Shown: positions 18,969 through 27,375 of the stretch, in pieces
How the letters are laid out: each line of letters begins with the position of its first letter
How positions within the stretch are numbered: position 1 is the first letter of the stretch
Assembly (NCBI RefSeq): GCF_008801695.1
Contig: NZ_VZPF01000039.1
Location: forward strand, 1-45,405
DNA length: 45,405 nt
Source: Pantoea stewartii subsp. stewartii
Lineage (GTDB): Bacteria; Pseudomonadota; Gammaproteobacteria; Enterobacterales; Enterobacteriaceae
Direction of reading: 5' to 3'
Notes under the pieces: model-generated
Told to the model about the DNA's origin: nothing
Databases searched by the model: none
Seen by the model: the letters and a program-made list of their open reading frames with translations, nothing else
Program-made: the position numbers and the translations under genes

Positions 18969-19994
18969 ATGAGTGACTTAATTCGTGTGGCAGAACGGGC
19001 TGGGGTTTCGCGCGCCACCGCCGCACGTGCCTTTTCCGATCCCCATCTGCTTAAACCCGGCACGCTGAAAAAGGTGCTGGATGCCTCGGAAGCACTGGGT
19101 TTTCGCCCCAACCATATTGCGCGCCAGCTCCGTACGCAGAGTTCGACCACTCTGGGCGTACTGCTGCCATCACTCAGTAACCCGGTGTTTGCGTTACAGC
19201 TTCAGGCGATGGAGCACCAGGCCCGGCTGGCGGGTTATGGCCTGCTGGTCGCGACAACGGATTATCAGCCAGAACGTGAGGCGGCGATCGTTGAACACAT
19301 GCTGCGTCAGCGCGTAGCAGGGATGGTCCTGACCGTGTCAGATGCTGACAGCAGCGCCGTATTACCCACCCTGGCTGAAGCCCGCATGCCTTTCGTTCTG
19401 GCGCATAACATGCCGCAGAACACCGCCTGGCGCAGCGTCTGTGTGGATAACCGCCGGGCAATGGCAGAAGCCACTGCGCACCTGATCGCGCTGGGCCATC
19501 GGCATATTGTCATGGCGGCAGGGCCGATGTTGCAGTCTGACCGTGCACGTCAGCGCTACCTCGGCTATTGCGATGCGATGCAGCAGGCAGGCTTTACGCC
19601 CAGCGCGCTGGTTGATATGCCCAGCCACATTCACGCCCTGTTCGATCCCTTTTTACCGTTGATGACGGGCAGCGATCCGCTGACCGCCGTAATTTGCAGT
19701 AACGACCTCCTGGCCATCAGCCTGATGGGGGCGGCCGCGCGTGCAGGCATTAACGTACCGCAACAGCTGTCTGTTATGGGCTTCGATGGTATTGCCATCG
19801 GTGAACAGCTTTCGCCTTCACTGGCCAGCGTGGTGCAGCCCAGCGAGCGGTTGGGTGCCTGTGCCATCGATATGCTTCTCGATTCGTCTGCTGAGGCTTC
19901 GCGCTTACTGGACCACCACCTGCGTTCAGGCGAGAGCATCGCAGCAATTTTTCATTCTTCAACATCAGGAAAACATCATGTCTACACACAATAA
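18969..19994 (+). CDS. LacI-family transcriptional regulator of the ABC/phosphodiesterase operon
   Basis: A 341-residue regulator. The N-terminal HTH is LIRVAERAGVSRATAARAFSDP (about 4-25), followed by the hinge helix region PNHIARQLRTQSS. The periplasmic-binding-protein-like effector domain runs from TTLGVLLPSLSNPVF to the end, with LIALGHRHIVMAAG and SVMGFDGIAIGEQLSPSLASVVQP. The ATG at 18969 follows GAGGG; an earlier ATG at 18933 lies inside the palindrome and is rejected. The 3' end overlaps the substrate-binding protein gene by 17 nt, so it is the first gene of the operon. The effector is unknown, perhaps the imported solute or its hydrolysis product. GntR/GalR-type labels would be guesses. 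Confidence 0.9.
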   Translation: MSDLIRVAERAGVSRATAARAFSDPHLLKPGTLKKVLDASEALGFRPNHIARQLRTQSSTTLGVLLPSLSNPVFALQLQAMEHQARLAGYGLLVATTDYQPEREAAIVEHMLRQRVAGMVLTVSDADSSAVLPTLAEARMPFVLAHNMPQNTAWRSVCVDNRRAMAEATAHLIALGHRHIVMAAGPMLQSDRARQRYLGYCDAMQQAGFTPSALVDMPSHIHALFDPFLPLMTGSDPLTAVICSNDLLAISLMGAAARAGINVPQQLSVMGFDGIAIGEQLSPSLASVVQPSERLGACAIDMLLDSSAEASRLLDHHLRSGESIAAIFHSSTSGKHHVYTQ

Positions 19995-21000
19995 AATTGC
20001 GCTGTTTGCCAGCGCGGCGTTGCTTACCGCCTGTGCATTATCCAGCCCGCTGGCGCAGGCCGAGGAGAATGCGATTTGCTACAACTGCCCACCGGAATGG
20101 GCGGACTGGGCGACACAGCTCCAGGCGATCAAAAAAGACACCGGTATTGTCGTGCCGCAGGATAATAAAAATTCCGGCCAGGCCCTGGCGCAGCTCGTCG
20201 CCGAAAAAAATAACCCCGTCGCCGATGTGGTGTATTACGGTGTCAGTTTTGGGATTCAGGCGGCACAGGCGGGCGTGGTGACCGACTACAAACCCGCCAA
20301 CTGGGATCAGGTTCCGGCAGGGATGAAAGACCCGCAGGGTAAGTGGGTCGCGCTGCACTCTGGCACCATGGGGTTTATGGTTAACGTCGATGCCCTGGGC
20401 GGCGCGCCGGTGCCGACGTCATGGGACGACCTGCTGAAGCCAGAATACAAAGGCATGGTGGGTTATCTGGATCCCGCCAGTGCGTTTGTCGGCTATGTCG
20501 CCGCCGTGGCGGTTAACCAGGCGAAAGGGGGCACGATGCAGGATTTTACTCCCGCGCTGACGTGGTTCAAAAAGCTGTAGGCCAACAAGCCGATTGTGCC
20601 TAAACAAACCGCCTATGCCCGCCTTATCTCTGGCGAAATCCCGATTTTGCTGGATTACGACTTCAATGCCTATCGCGCGAAGTATAAAGATCACGCCAAC
20701 GTCGTCTTTGTCATTCCTCAGGAAGGCACGGTGACGGTGCCTTACGTCATCAGTCTGGTAAAAAACGCCCCGCATGCTGCCAATGGCAAGAAAGTGATGG
20801 ACTACGTGCTGTCGGATAAAGGGCAGGCGATTTGGGCTAACGCCTATCTGCGCCCGGTGCGGCCTTCTGTGATGTCCGCAGAGGCTAAAAAGCGCTTCCT
20901 GCCCGACAGCGATTACGCGCGCGCCCATACTGTTGACTACCAGCAGATGGCTGATGCACAGAAAGCCTTCTCTGCCCGTTATTTGAGTGAGATTCGGTAA
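19978..21000 (+). pseudogene. ABC transporter substrate-binding protein, interrupted by an in-frame TAG
   Basis: Periplasmic solute receptor of the spermidine/iron/phosphonate-type (PotD/AfuA-like) fold. The signal peptide is MSTHNKIALFASAALLTACALSSPLAQA. The first lobe includes WVALHSGTMGFMVNVDALGG and GYLDPASAFVGYVAAVAVNQAKGG. A TAG at 20578-20580 (codon 201) ends the first part after ALTWFKKL. The same frame then continues with ANKPIVPKQTAYARLISGEIPILLDYDFNAYR to the proper end at 21000, giving a normal length of about 340. The lesion is a single base (CAG to TAG is the simplest). The downstream permease start overlaps the stop by 1 nt. Without its receptor the importer is likely inactive unless the TAG is suppressed or is a sequence error. 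Confidence 0.88.
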
Positions 21001-21881
21001 TGGCCTTGTCAAATGCCCGCAGCGGTTTACCGGTGGCCTCGCGCCACCGGTCTCGCCGACGTGAGCAGGGGGCCAACTGGCCACGGATGCTGCTGCCGGC
21101 CTTACTGTTTTTTGCCGCCTTCTGGCTGTTGCCTTTTGCCCGTTTATTTCAGATGGGCATGACGCCGGATCGCAGCACCCGGCACAGTGGTTACTGGACA
21201 GTGATTACCCAGCCCCAGTATCTGCAAAGCCTGTTTAACACCGTCCTGTTGTCGCTGGCGGTCACACTGGTCACGCTGGCGATTGCCAGCGTGGTGGGCT
21301 GTTTTCTGGCTCGCCAGCGCTTCGCCGGGCGCGGCACCTTACTGGCGTTGCTCACGTTCCCCCTGGCGTTCCCCGGCGTGGTTGTCGGGTTTTTAGTGGT
21401 GATGCTGGCGGGACGGCAGGGCGTGCTGGCGCAGATCAGTATGCAACTGGTTCATGAACGCTGGACGCTGGCCTACTCGCTTACGGGGCTGTTTATTGGC
21501 TATCTCTACTTTTCACTGCCCCGCGCCATTGTCACGCTGGTCGCCGCCAGTGAAAAACTGGATCGTTCGCTGGAGGAGGCCGCCCGCTCATTGGGTGCCA
21601 GTCAGTGGCGCATTATTTGTGACGTGATTGTGCCGGGCCTGAAACCGGCACTGCTCTCCAGCGGTGCACTGTGTTTTGCCACCAGTATGGGCGCATTCGG
21701 CACCGCCTTTACGCTGGACACCGACCTGAGCGTACTGCCGCTCACGATTTACGGCGAGTTTACTAACTATGCCAACTTCGCCACGGCGGCGGCGCTGTCG
21801 GTGGTCATGGGCGCGGTGGCCTGGCTGGGATTGATGCTGGCACGTGTACTGACCCAATCCCGGGAGGAGAAGACCTCATGA
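21000..21881 (+). CDS. ABC transporter permease, first subunit
   Basis: A 293-residue inner-membrane permease with about six helices. The first is MLLPALLFFAAFWLLPFARLF (about residues 30-50). The ATPase-contacting EAA loop is LEEAARSLGASQWRIICDVIVPGLKPALL (about 195-223). The composition and paired arrangement match the PotB/AfuB/PhnU-type permeases used for polyamine, iron or phosphonate uptake. The start ATG overlaps the receptor gene stop and its own stop overlaps the next permease by 4 nt, so translation is coupled across the operon. The gene is intact. The substrate cannot be read from the permease sequence. Confidence 0.9.
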   Translation: MALSNARSGLPVASRHRSRRREQGANWPRMLLPALLFFAAFWLLPFARLFQMGMTPDRSTRHSGYWTVITQPQYLQSLFNTVLLSLAVTLVTLAIASVVGCFLARQRFAGRGTLLALLTFPLAFPGVVVGFLVVMLAGRQGVLAQISMQLVHERWTLAYSLTGLFIGYLYFSLPRAIVTLVAASEKLDRSLEEAARSLGASQWRIICDVIVPGLKPALLSSGALCFATSMGAFGTAFTLDTDLSVLPLTIYGEFTNYANFATAAALSVVMGAVAWLGLMLARVLTQSREEKTS

Positions 21882-22693
21882 AACGGCGTGGACTGTTCTG
21901 GCTGCAAATCGCGATCACGACGCTGACCGCCCTGTTCATAATTGTGCCGGTGGTGTTATCCATGCTGGCGGGCGTCACGCAAAACGACTTTGTCGGTCTG
22001 CGTAGCGGGCTGACGTTGAAGTGGGTTGAACAGGTGTGGGACATGTACAGCGACACGTTTTGGCTGTCGCTGATGATCGCGGTGAGCTGTTTGCTTGTCA
22101 CGATGGTTGTCGGCGTGCCCGCCGCCTGGGGATTACTCAAGTCGCCATCGCGCTGGTCGTCACGTATTGAAGAGTGCCTGATGCTGCCTGTGGCGCTACC
22201 GGGCCTGACGACGGCGCTGGGGATTATCCTGCTGTACGGCCAGTTTTCAGGCCTGCGCGACAGTTGGGTCTTTATCCTGATTGGCCATGTGCTGTTTACG
22301 CTGCCGTTTATGATTCGCCCGGTTCTGGCCGTGATGCAGGCTATCCAGTTGCCCCGACTGGAAGAGGCAGCCGCCAGCCTGGGGGCAGGCTTCTGGCAGC
22401 GTTTTTTCACCGTGGTGGTTCCCAACTGCCGTAACGGCATTCTTGCCGGGGCTTTTATGGTGACAACGCTGTCGGTCGGCGAATTCAATATTACCTGGAT
22501 GTTACATACACCGCTGACCAAAACGCTGCCTGTGGGCCTGGCCGACAGCTATGCCTCCATGCGGCTGGAAGTCGGCTCGGCGTACACCTTGATCTTCATT
22601 TTAATGATTTTACCCCTGCTGCTGATGCTTAACGCCTGTAATCACTGGCTTGAACGTCAGTCACGTCAGCCACTCAGCGAGGAAAAGGCATGA
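21878..22693 (+). CDS. ABC transporter permease, second subunit
   Basis: A 271-residue permease of the PotC/PhnV type. It begins MKRRGLFWLQIAITTLTALFIIVPVVLSMLAGV, a first helix running from about residue 9 to 30. The EAA loop is LEEAAASLGAGFWQRFFTVVVPNCRNG (about 165-190). The region GEFNITWMLHTPLTKTLPVGLADSYASMRLEVGSAYTLIF is typical of this family. It forms a heterodimer with the preceding permease. Overlaps of 4 nt at both ends show tight coupling with its neighbours. Intact. Confidence 0.9.
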   Translation: MKRRGLFWLQIAITTLTALFIIVPVVLSMLAGVTQNDFVGLRSGLTLKWVEQVWDMYSDTFWLSLMIAVSCLLVTMVVGVPAAWGLLKSPSRWSSRIEECLMLPVALPGLTTALGIILLYGQFSGLRDSWVFILIGHVLFTLPFMIRPVLAVMQAIQLPRLEEAAASLGAGFWQRFFTVVVPNCRNGILAGAFMVTTLSVGEFNITWMLHTPLTKTLPVGLADSYASMRLEVGSAYTLIFILMILPLLLMLNACNHWLERQSRQPLSEEKA

Positions 22694-23676
22694 ATAACGA
22701 TGCTGTTAACGTTACGTTGCGCGGCTGCGCGCGCCGTTTTGCGCATCACCAGGCGCTGCATCCTCTGGATCTCAGCGTGCACGCTGGCGAAACCCTGGTG
22801 CTGCTGGGGCCATCGGGCTGTGGCAAAACCACGACGTTGCGCATTATCAGTGGCCTAGAGCGTACCGATGCGCCGGGTGAAGTCTGGTTTGACGATCGCA
22901 ACGTGACCGATTTGCCGATTGAAAAACGTAACGTCGGGATGGTGTTCCAAAACTATGCGCTGTTTCCCAATCTCAACGTGGCGCAAAACGTGGCCTACGG
23001 CCTGAAAGTGCAGGGCATCCCGCGTGCCGAACGCGAGGCACGAGTCCAGGAGATGCTGGAACTGGTCGATCTGACTGCACTGGCCCAGCGCCATATCGAT
23101 AAACTCTCTGGTGGTCAGAAGCAGCGCGTTGCGCTGGCAAGAGCCCTGGCGGCCCGGCCTAAAGTGTTGCTCTTTGATGAGCCGCTGGCGGCGCTGGACG
23201 CCAAACTGCGCGAACGCCTGCGCGCAGACATCGGCGATCTGCTGAAAAAGCTGGCGATTACCGCCATCTATGTGACGCACGATCAGCAGGAAGCCATGGC
23301 ACTGGGCGACCGTATTGCGGTCATGGAGCAGGGCCGCCTGGTCCAGATTGCGACGCCGCAGGCCATTTATCAGCGTCCGGCTTCGCGCTTTGTGGCGGAC
23401 TTCGTGGGCGCGATTAACTGCATTGAAACCGATGAGCAGGGGCAGCCGGTGAGATTCTGTCGTCCAGAGGATGTCCTGCTGGCAGAAGCGGGGCGCTATG
23501 CCCGACACGGCTGTATCGTCGCCAGCACCTTTCTCGGTGCCTCTCAACGCCTGCAGATCGATATTGGCCTGGATAAGCCCATCCAGGTCGAGCGTCACGC
23601 GCGCGAAAACTGGCATGCCGGGCAGCGTATCAGCTGGTCACTGGCCGGGCAGGCCGCGCTGGAATTTACCGCTTAA
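22690..23676 (+). CDS. ABC transporter ATP-binding protein (PotA/AfuC type)
   Basis: A 328-residue ATPase. Walker A is LLGPSGCGKTTTLR (about 37-50), Q-loop VFQNYALFPNLNVAQNV, signature KLSGGQKQRVALARALA, Walker B VLLFDEPLAALDAKLRERL and H-loop YVTHDQQEAMALGDRI. A C-terminal TOBE/MOI domain follows (about 235-328, including VRFCRPEDVLL), where regulatory or solute contact occurs in related proteins. It energises the two preceding permeases. Its start overlaps the upstream stop by 4 nt; the phosphodiesterase starts 11 nt downstream after an AAGGAG site. Confidence 0.93.
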   Translation: MNNDAVNVTLRGCARRFAHHQALHPLDLSVHAGETLVLLGPSGCGKTTTLRIISGLERTDAPGEVWFDDRNVTDLPIEKRNVGMVFQNYALFPNLNVAQNVAYGLKVQGIPRAEREARVQEMLELVDLTALAQRHIDKLSGGQKQRVALARALAARPKVLLFDEPLAALDAKLRERLRADIGDLLKKLAITAIYVTHDQQEAMALGDRIAVMEQGRLVQIATPQAIYQRPASRFVADFVGAINCIETDEQGQPVRFCRPEDVLLAEAGRYARHGCIVASTFLGASQRLQIDIGLDKPIQVERHARENWHAGQRISWSLAGQAALEFTA

Positions 23677-23687
23677 GGAGTGAAAGA

Positions 23688-24518
23688 GTGTCCGCTAATC
23701 CTACGCTGATCGCACAGATCAGTGACTTACATATTAAAGCGCAGGAGCGTTTGTCTTATAAGAAAGTCGATACGCACACGGCGTTACTGCGGGCCATCGC
23801 CACGCTGAATGCACTGCAACCGCGTCCTGACGTGGTCGTGATTACCGGTGACCTGGTGGATTTCGGCACCGCCGCAGAGTACCAGACGCTGCGCGAGGCG
23901 CTGGAGGGGCTGGAACGGCCCTTTTACCTGATGGCAGGTAATCATGACGACCGCCAGGCCCTGCGGGCCGCGTTTCCCGATCACACTTATCTGCAACAGG
24001 GCCCGACGCTCAACTGGCGGCTTATCGTCAGGGACGTCCAGCTACTGGCGCTGGATTCCAGCGTGCCGCACCAGCCATGGGGTGAACTTGATGATCGGCA
24101 GCTTCGCTGGCTGGATGACGCACTCACTGCGTCACCAGACATGCCCACATTGGTGATGCTGCACCATCCGCCGTTTGTCTGCGGTATTGATCATATGGAC
24201 CGTCAGCGATTACGTCAGCCCGAAGCACTGGCGGCGATTATTGCCCGCCATCCCCAGGTTGAACGGGTGCTGTGTGGGCATGTACATCGGGCTGTTCAGA
24301 CGCGGTTTGCTGGCACGCTGGCCTGTATTGCGCCCGGCGTTTCTCACCAGGTTGCGCTGGATCTGCAACCGGATGGCCCGGCCAATTTTGTGCTGGAACC
24401 GGCGGGGTTTTTGCTGCATCGCTGGCAACGGGAGCAGGGCATGACCACCCACCAGTGCGCAATCGGCGACTACGACGGCCCCTGGCCCTTCTATGACGAA
24501 AACGGTTTAATCGATTAA
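23688..24518 (+). CDS. GpdQ-like calcineurin-type phosphodiesterase
   Basis: A 276-residue binuclear metallophosphoesterase. The metal-binding motifs are in order: ISDLH (D13, H15), TGDLVD (D55), AGNHDD (N85, H86), MLHHPPF (about 156) and CGHVHR (about 197). The C-terminus DYDGPWPFYDENG resembles the end of Enterobacter glycerophosphodiesterase GpdQ, and the overall layout and length agree (GpdQ about 274). GpdQ hydrolyses glycerophosphodiesters and other phosphodiesters; CpdA (cAMP phosphodiesterase) is a related alternative. It starts with GTG after AAGGAG and is last in the operon, suggesting the imported solute is a phosphodiester or releases one. No signal peptide, so cytoplasmic. Confidence 0.85.
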   Translation: MSANPTLIAQISDLHIKAQERLSYKKVDTHTALLRAIATLNALQPRPDVVVITGDLVDFGTAAEYQTLREALEGLERPFYLMAGNHDDRQALRAAFPDHTYLQQGPTLNWRLIVRDVQLLALDSSVPHQPWGELDDRQLRWLDDALTASPDMPTLVMLHHPPFVCGIDHMDRQRLRQPEALAAIIARHPQVERVLCGHVHRAVQTRFAGTLACIAPGVSHQVALDLQPDGPANFVLEPAGFLLHRWQREQGMTTHQCAIGDYDGPWPFYDENGLID

Positions 24519-24672
24519 ATGCGCGTCAGGGCGATTTTTTGAACTGTACTGTGCTTAAGCCTGCTCAAAATGTCCTACAGCGTGTAGCCTTACAGGCTGT
24601 AGAACCGCGATATGATAAAAACAACAGAGCCAGGCACAGCACAATGAATTTTCGCACTGTGGCGTCAACGCC

Positions 24673-26238
24673 ATGTTAATGAATTTCCGTCCAAGAGCTG
24701 ACTTACACACGCTTATTGCGCTGCTGGTCATCATCAGCATCGTTATCACCCTGGCCAATAATTTATATGCCACATGGCGCGTGCAGCGCATGGTGCTGAT
24801 CGACAGTACGCTGGAAGCCAACCGCGCCTACGCGGCTAAGCTGGCCTCGACCAGTGAGGTTTTTTTTCGTCTGGCGCAGTCACAGTTGCACTTTAGTGCC
24901 AATGTACTGGGAAAGGATTTCGATAACGAAGAACTGTTAAAAACGGAAGTGAATCGCCTGCGCGAGCAGACGGACAGTTTTAACTCGGTGGCCGTCGTGG
25001 ATGAAAACGGTACGGTGCGGGCCATCTCGCCGGAGTCGCTGACCCTGACCGGCATGCATCTGACCAGTGATGCGTCACGTGAAGCGCTGCAAACCCGGCA
25101 GCCCATGATCAGCAAGCCCACGGTTTCCGCCGCCAATAACCTGCTTATCTTTGTTTCATGGCCCATCTGGAACAGTCAGGGACGCTATCTCGGTTATGTC
25201 GGCGGCACCATTTACCTGAAAAAGAAAAGCATTCTGAATGCCCTGCTGGGTGAACAGTTTTACCGGGACGGCACCAGCGTCTTTGTGCTCGACAGCAATA
25301 ATCAGGTGCTCTATCACCAGAACCGGCAACTGGTTGGCAAAACCATACCGCCGCTGTTGAGCGACCGCGAACGGCAGGAAAAAGACAACGGTTCACTGGT
25401 GTTAACGGAAACCGACAAACCCACCCGGCTGGCGGGCTATGCCATCGTTCCGACCACGGGCTGGATGGTCGTGGCGCTAAAACCGGTAGACGCGACGTTG
25501 CAACCGCTGTCGGGTCTGATACTTAAAGTCCTGAAACACTCGGTTCCCTTCGCGCTTCTGACCTTGCTGGTGGCGGTGATTTTGGCCCGGATGATCGCTA
25601 TGCCGCTCTGGCAACTGGCCCGCAAAGCCAGCAAGATTGATGGTCAGAGCGCCACCAACGATATCGGCGGCATTCATGCTTGGTATTTTGAGGCGGCGCA
25701 GGTGAAACGTGCCCTGCTGACCGGTATCGGGCTGGTGCAGGATAAGATTGGCCGTCTGAGTTCTGAGGCACAAACCGATCCGCTGACTCAGCTCCTCAAC
25801 CGACGTGGCCTGAATGCCGTGCTCGATTATTTCCAGACGCTGCAACAGCCTTTTGCCGTGCTGGCACTGGATATCGATCATTTCAAAAACGTTAACGATA
25901 ACTGGGGCCATGACGTCGGCGACCGGGTGATCCAGCAGGTGGCCAGAACGCTCCAGCAAAGCGCCAGAAAGCAGGATATTGTCAGCCGTAACGGCGGGGA
26001 AGAGTTCCTGATGCTGTTACCGGATACCAGTCTGGCCGACGCCGAGGCCATCGCTGAGCGCATACGTCTGAGCTTCGCAGGCGAGGCGGTGGAAAATGTC
26101 GGCAATATCATGCTCTCAATTGGCGTGGCCGAATGGAGTGCACGCCGCGTGCCGCTGGAAACCAGTCTGAAGCGTGCCGACGATGCGCTCTATCAGGCCA
26201 AAAACGCAGGACGTAACTGCACTGTAGTCGCGAAATAG
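24673..26238 (+). CDS. Membrane-bound diguanylate cyclase with dCache sensor
   Basis: A 521-residue enzyme predicted to make cyclic di-GMP from two GTP. Helix 1 (about residues 12-33) and helix 2 (about 280-303) flank a periplasmic dCache/PAS-like sensor with FNSVAVVDENGTVRAIS and YLGYVGGTIYLKKKS. A short HAMP-like linker follows. The GGDEF domain begins DPLTQLLNRRGLN and carries the active-site GGEEF (441-445). The product-inhibition I-site RxxD (R432-D435) is placed five residues before it. DIDHFKNVND provides the metal-binding aspartate. No EAL domain, so it is a cyclase only. Monocistronic, ending in TAG. The sensed ligand is unknown. Confidence 0.92.
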   Translation: MLMNFRPRADLHTLIALLVIISIVITLANNLYATWRVQRMVLIDSTLEANRAYAAKLASTSEVFFRLAQSQLHFSANVLGKDFDNEELLKTEVNRLREQTDSFNSVAVVDENGTVRAISPESLTLTGMHLTSDASREALQTRQPMISKPTVSAANNLLIFVSWPIWNSQGRYLGYVGGTIYLKKKSILNALLGEQFYRDGTSVFVLDSNNQVLYHQNRQLVGKTIPPLLSDRERQEKDNGSLVLTETDKPTRLAGYAIVPTTGWMVVALKPVDATLQPLSGLILKVLKHSVPFALLTLLVAVILARMIAMPLWQLARKASKIDGQSATNDIGGIHAWYFEAAQVKRALLTGIGLVQDKIGRLSSEAQTDPLTQLLNRRGLNAVLDYFQTLQQPFAVLALDIDHFKNVNDNWGHDVGDRVIQQVARTLQQSARKQDIVSRNGGEEFLMLLPDTSLADAEAIAERIRLSFAGEAVENVGNIMLSIGVAEWSARRVPLETSLKRADDALYQAKNAGRNCTVVAK

Positions 26239-26305
26239 CGCGAAAGCGGCGCACCCTTTTCATCGTCTGAAGGCAGAAACGATGCCCGATGCAGCAGGGC
26301 TGCGC

Positions 26306-27130
26306 TCAGGAATTGATATGTTCCCGGCAGTAGCGTCGCTTCCAGCTGGCGGGCGTTAAGCCCGTTAGCTTGCGAAAAATCTGGCGAAAGTATCCGACAT
26401 CATTAAAGCCACACTGACGCGCCACATCGGTTAACGAGAGGGAATCCCCGGTCAGCAATTTTTCTGCCATGACGATACGCTGGCGGTGAATGGCTTCCGT
26501 CAGCGTTAAGCGGAAAACGCGCCGGTAAACCCGCCCAAGGTAATCTGCATTACAGTGCAGCGTTTTCGCCAGACCCGAGGTGGAAAGGGGCAAATGATAC
26601 TGCGTGCGAATCAGCTGATTCGCCTTCCAAGCCAGATCGGCACCGGGGCTGTCAACGGTGTTCTCTTGCATGGCCGGGACGGTAAGCTGCTGCAGGATAA
26701 GCAGTAAAATACACTCCAGCGCCACGCTACGGTGAATATTCTGCTGTTCACTGAGAAACTGCCGGAACAGGGCAATGACATAAGCCGGATCGCCTACGCG
26801 CGTATGTTGAGGAAGGTGCAGCAGGCTCTGGTGTAACGTTGTCTGCGGTACAGGATGTTTCAACCAGTCGAAATGCAGCCAGTAAAATTTCAGATCAGGC
26901 GGAAATACGCCTTCTCCCACATGCCAGTGCCCGGGCCTGAGCAGTAAACTTTCTCCCGCCGTCACGCGAAACAGCACGTCGTCCTCACGGATAGTGAGTT
27001 GCCCACGCTCAATGAAAATAATTTCCCAGGAGGTCAGTCTGCGCGCCGGATGTGACCCTGTCCCGCGCGAAATAAACAGACCGCCGTTTTGCACCCGAAC
27101 CGGAAACGCGATGGTTAAGTCGAACATCAT
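26306..27130 (-). CDS. AraC-family activator divergent from the symporter/GH127 operon
   Basis: A 274-residue regulator. The N-terminal cupin-like effector domain (about 1-150) includes WEIIFIERGQLTIREDDVLFRVTAGESLLLRPGHWHVG, the usual sugar-binding beta-barrel of AraC relatives. The C-terminal double HTH spans about 175-270, with STSGLAKTLHCNADYLGRVYRR and LTDVARQCGFNDVGYFRQIFRKLTGLTPASWKRR. It is transcribed away from the symporter and glycosidase genes, with 245 nt between. It is the likely activator of arabinoside utilisation. Two adjacent ATGs (27130 and 27127) are possible starts. Intact, so regulation of the downstream operon may persist even though the symporter is broken. Confidence 0.9.
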   Translation of the reverse strand: MMFDLTIAFPVRVQNGGLFISRGTGSHPARRLTSWEIIFIERGQLTIREDDVLFRVTAGESLLLRPGHWHVGEGVFPPDLKFYWLHFDWLKHPVPQTTLHQSLLHLPQHTRVGDPAYVIALFRQFLSEQQNIHRSVALECILLLILQQLTVPAMQENTVDSPGADLAWKANQLIRTQYHLPLSTSGLAKTLHCNADYLGRVYRRVFRLTLTEAIHRQRIVMAEKLLTGDSLSLTDVARQCGFNDVGYFRQIFRKLTGLTPASWKRRYCREHINS

Positions 27131-27203
27131 GATGCCTTTTCCCGCTGCTGATAGCGTTTTTTAGACTCTTCTCCCTGATTATTAAATAAAAATAGCCGCC
27201 TTG

Positions 27204-27219
27204 TCTGATCAAGCTCACA
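27204..27219. promoter_or_regulatory. Candidate CRP site in the araC-type/symporter intergenic region
   Basis: TCTGA-N6-TCACA matches 9 of the 10 conserved half-site positions of the CRP consensus TGTGA-N6-TCACA. Catabolite control of a glycoside operon is expected. A possible -10, TATACT, is at 27252-27257, but the implied distance to the start is not one of the canonical CRP spacings. Confidence 0.5.
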
Positions 27220-27375
27220 GTTTAACGCTCAGGTCGGAATCCTCCCTTTTTTATACTTTTTCGTTCTCTTGTGGGTTAGCCGATTCCTGACAGAATACAT
27301 CGGGTAAGGCGCCAAAACACCGATAAGCCCGTTATAAAGCGGGCAACCCTCTCTGTCCTGCATGAGGAAGACTTT

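Noticed and set aside
24575..24602. Inverted repeat CTACAGC/GCTGTAG after the phosphodiesterase gene as a terminator
   Set aside because: The loop is long, competing pairings exist and no T-run follows, so it was not called.
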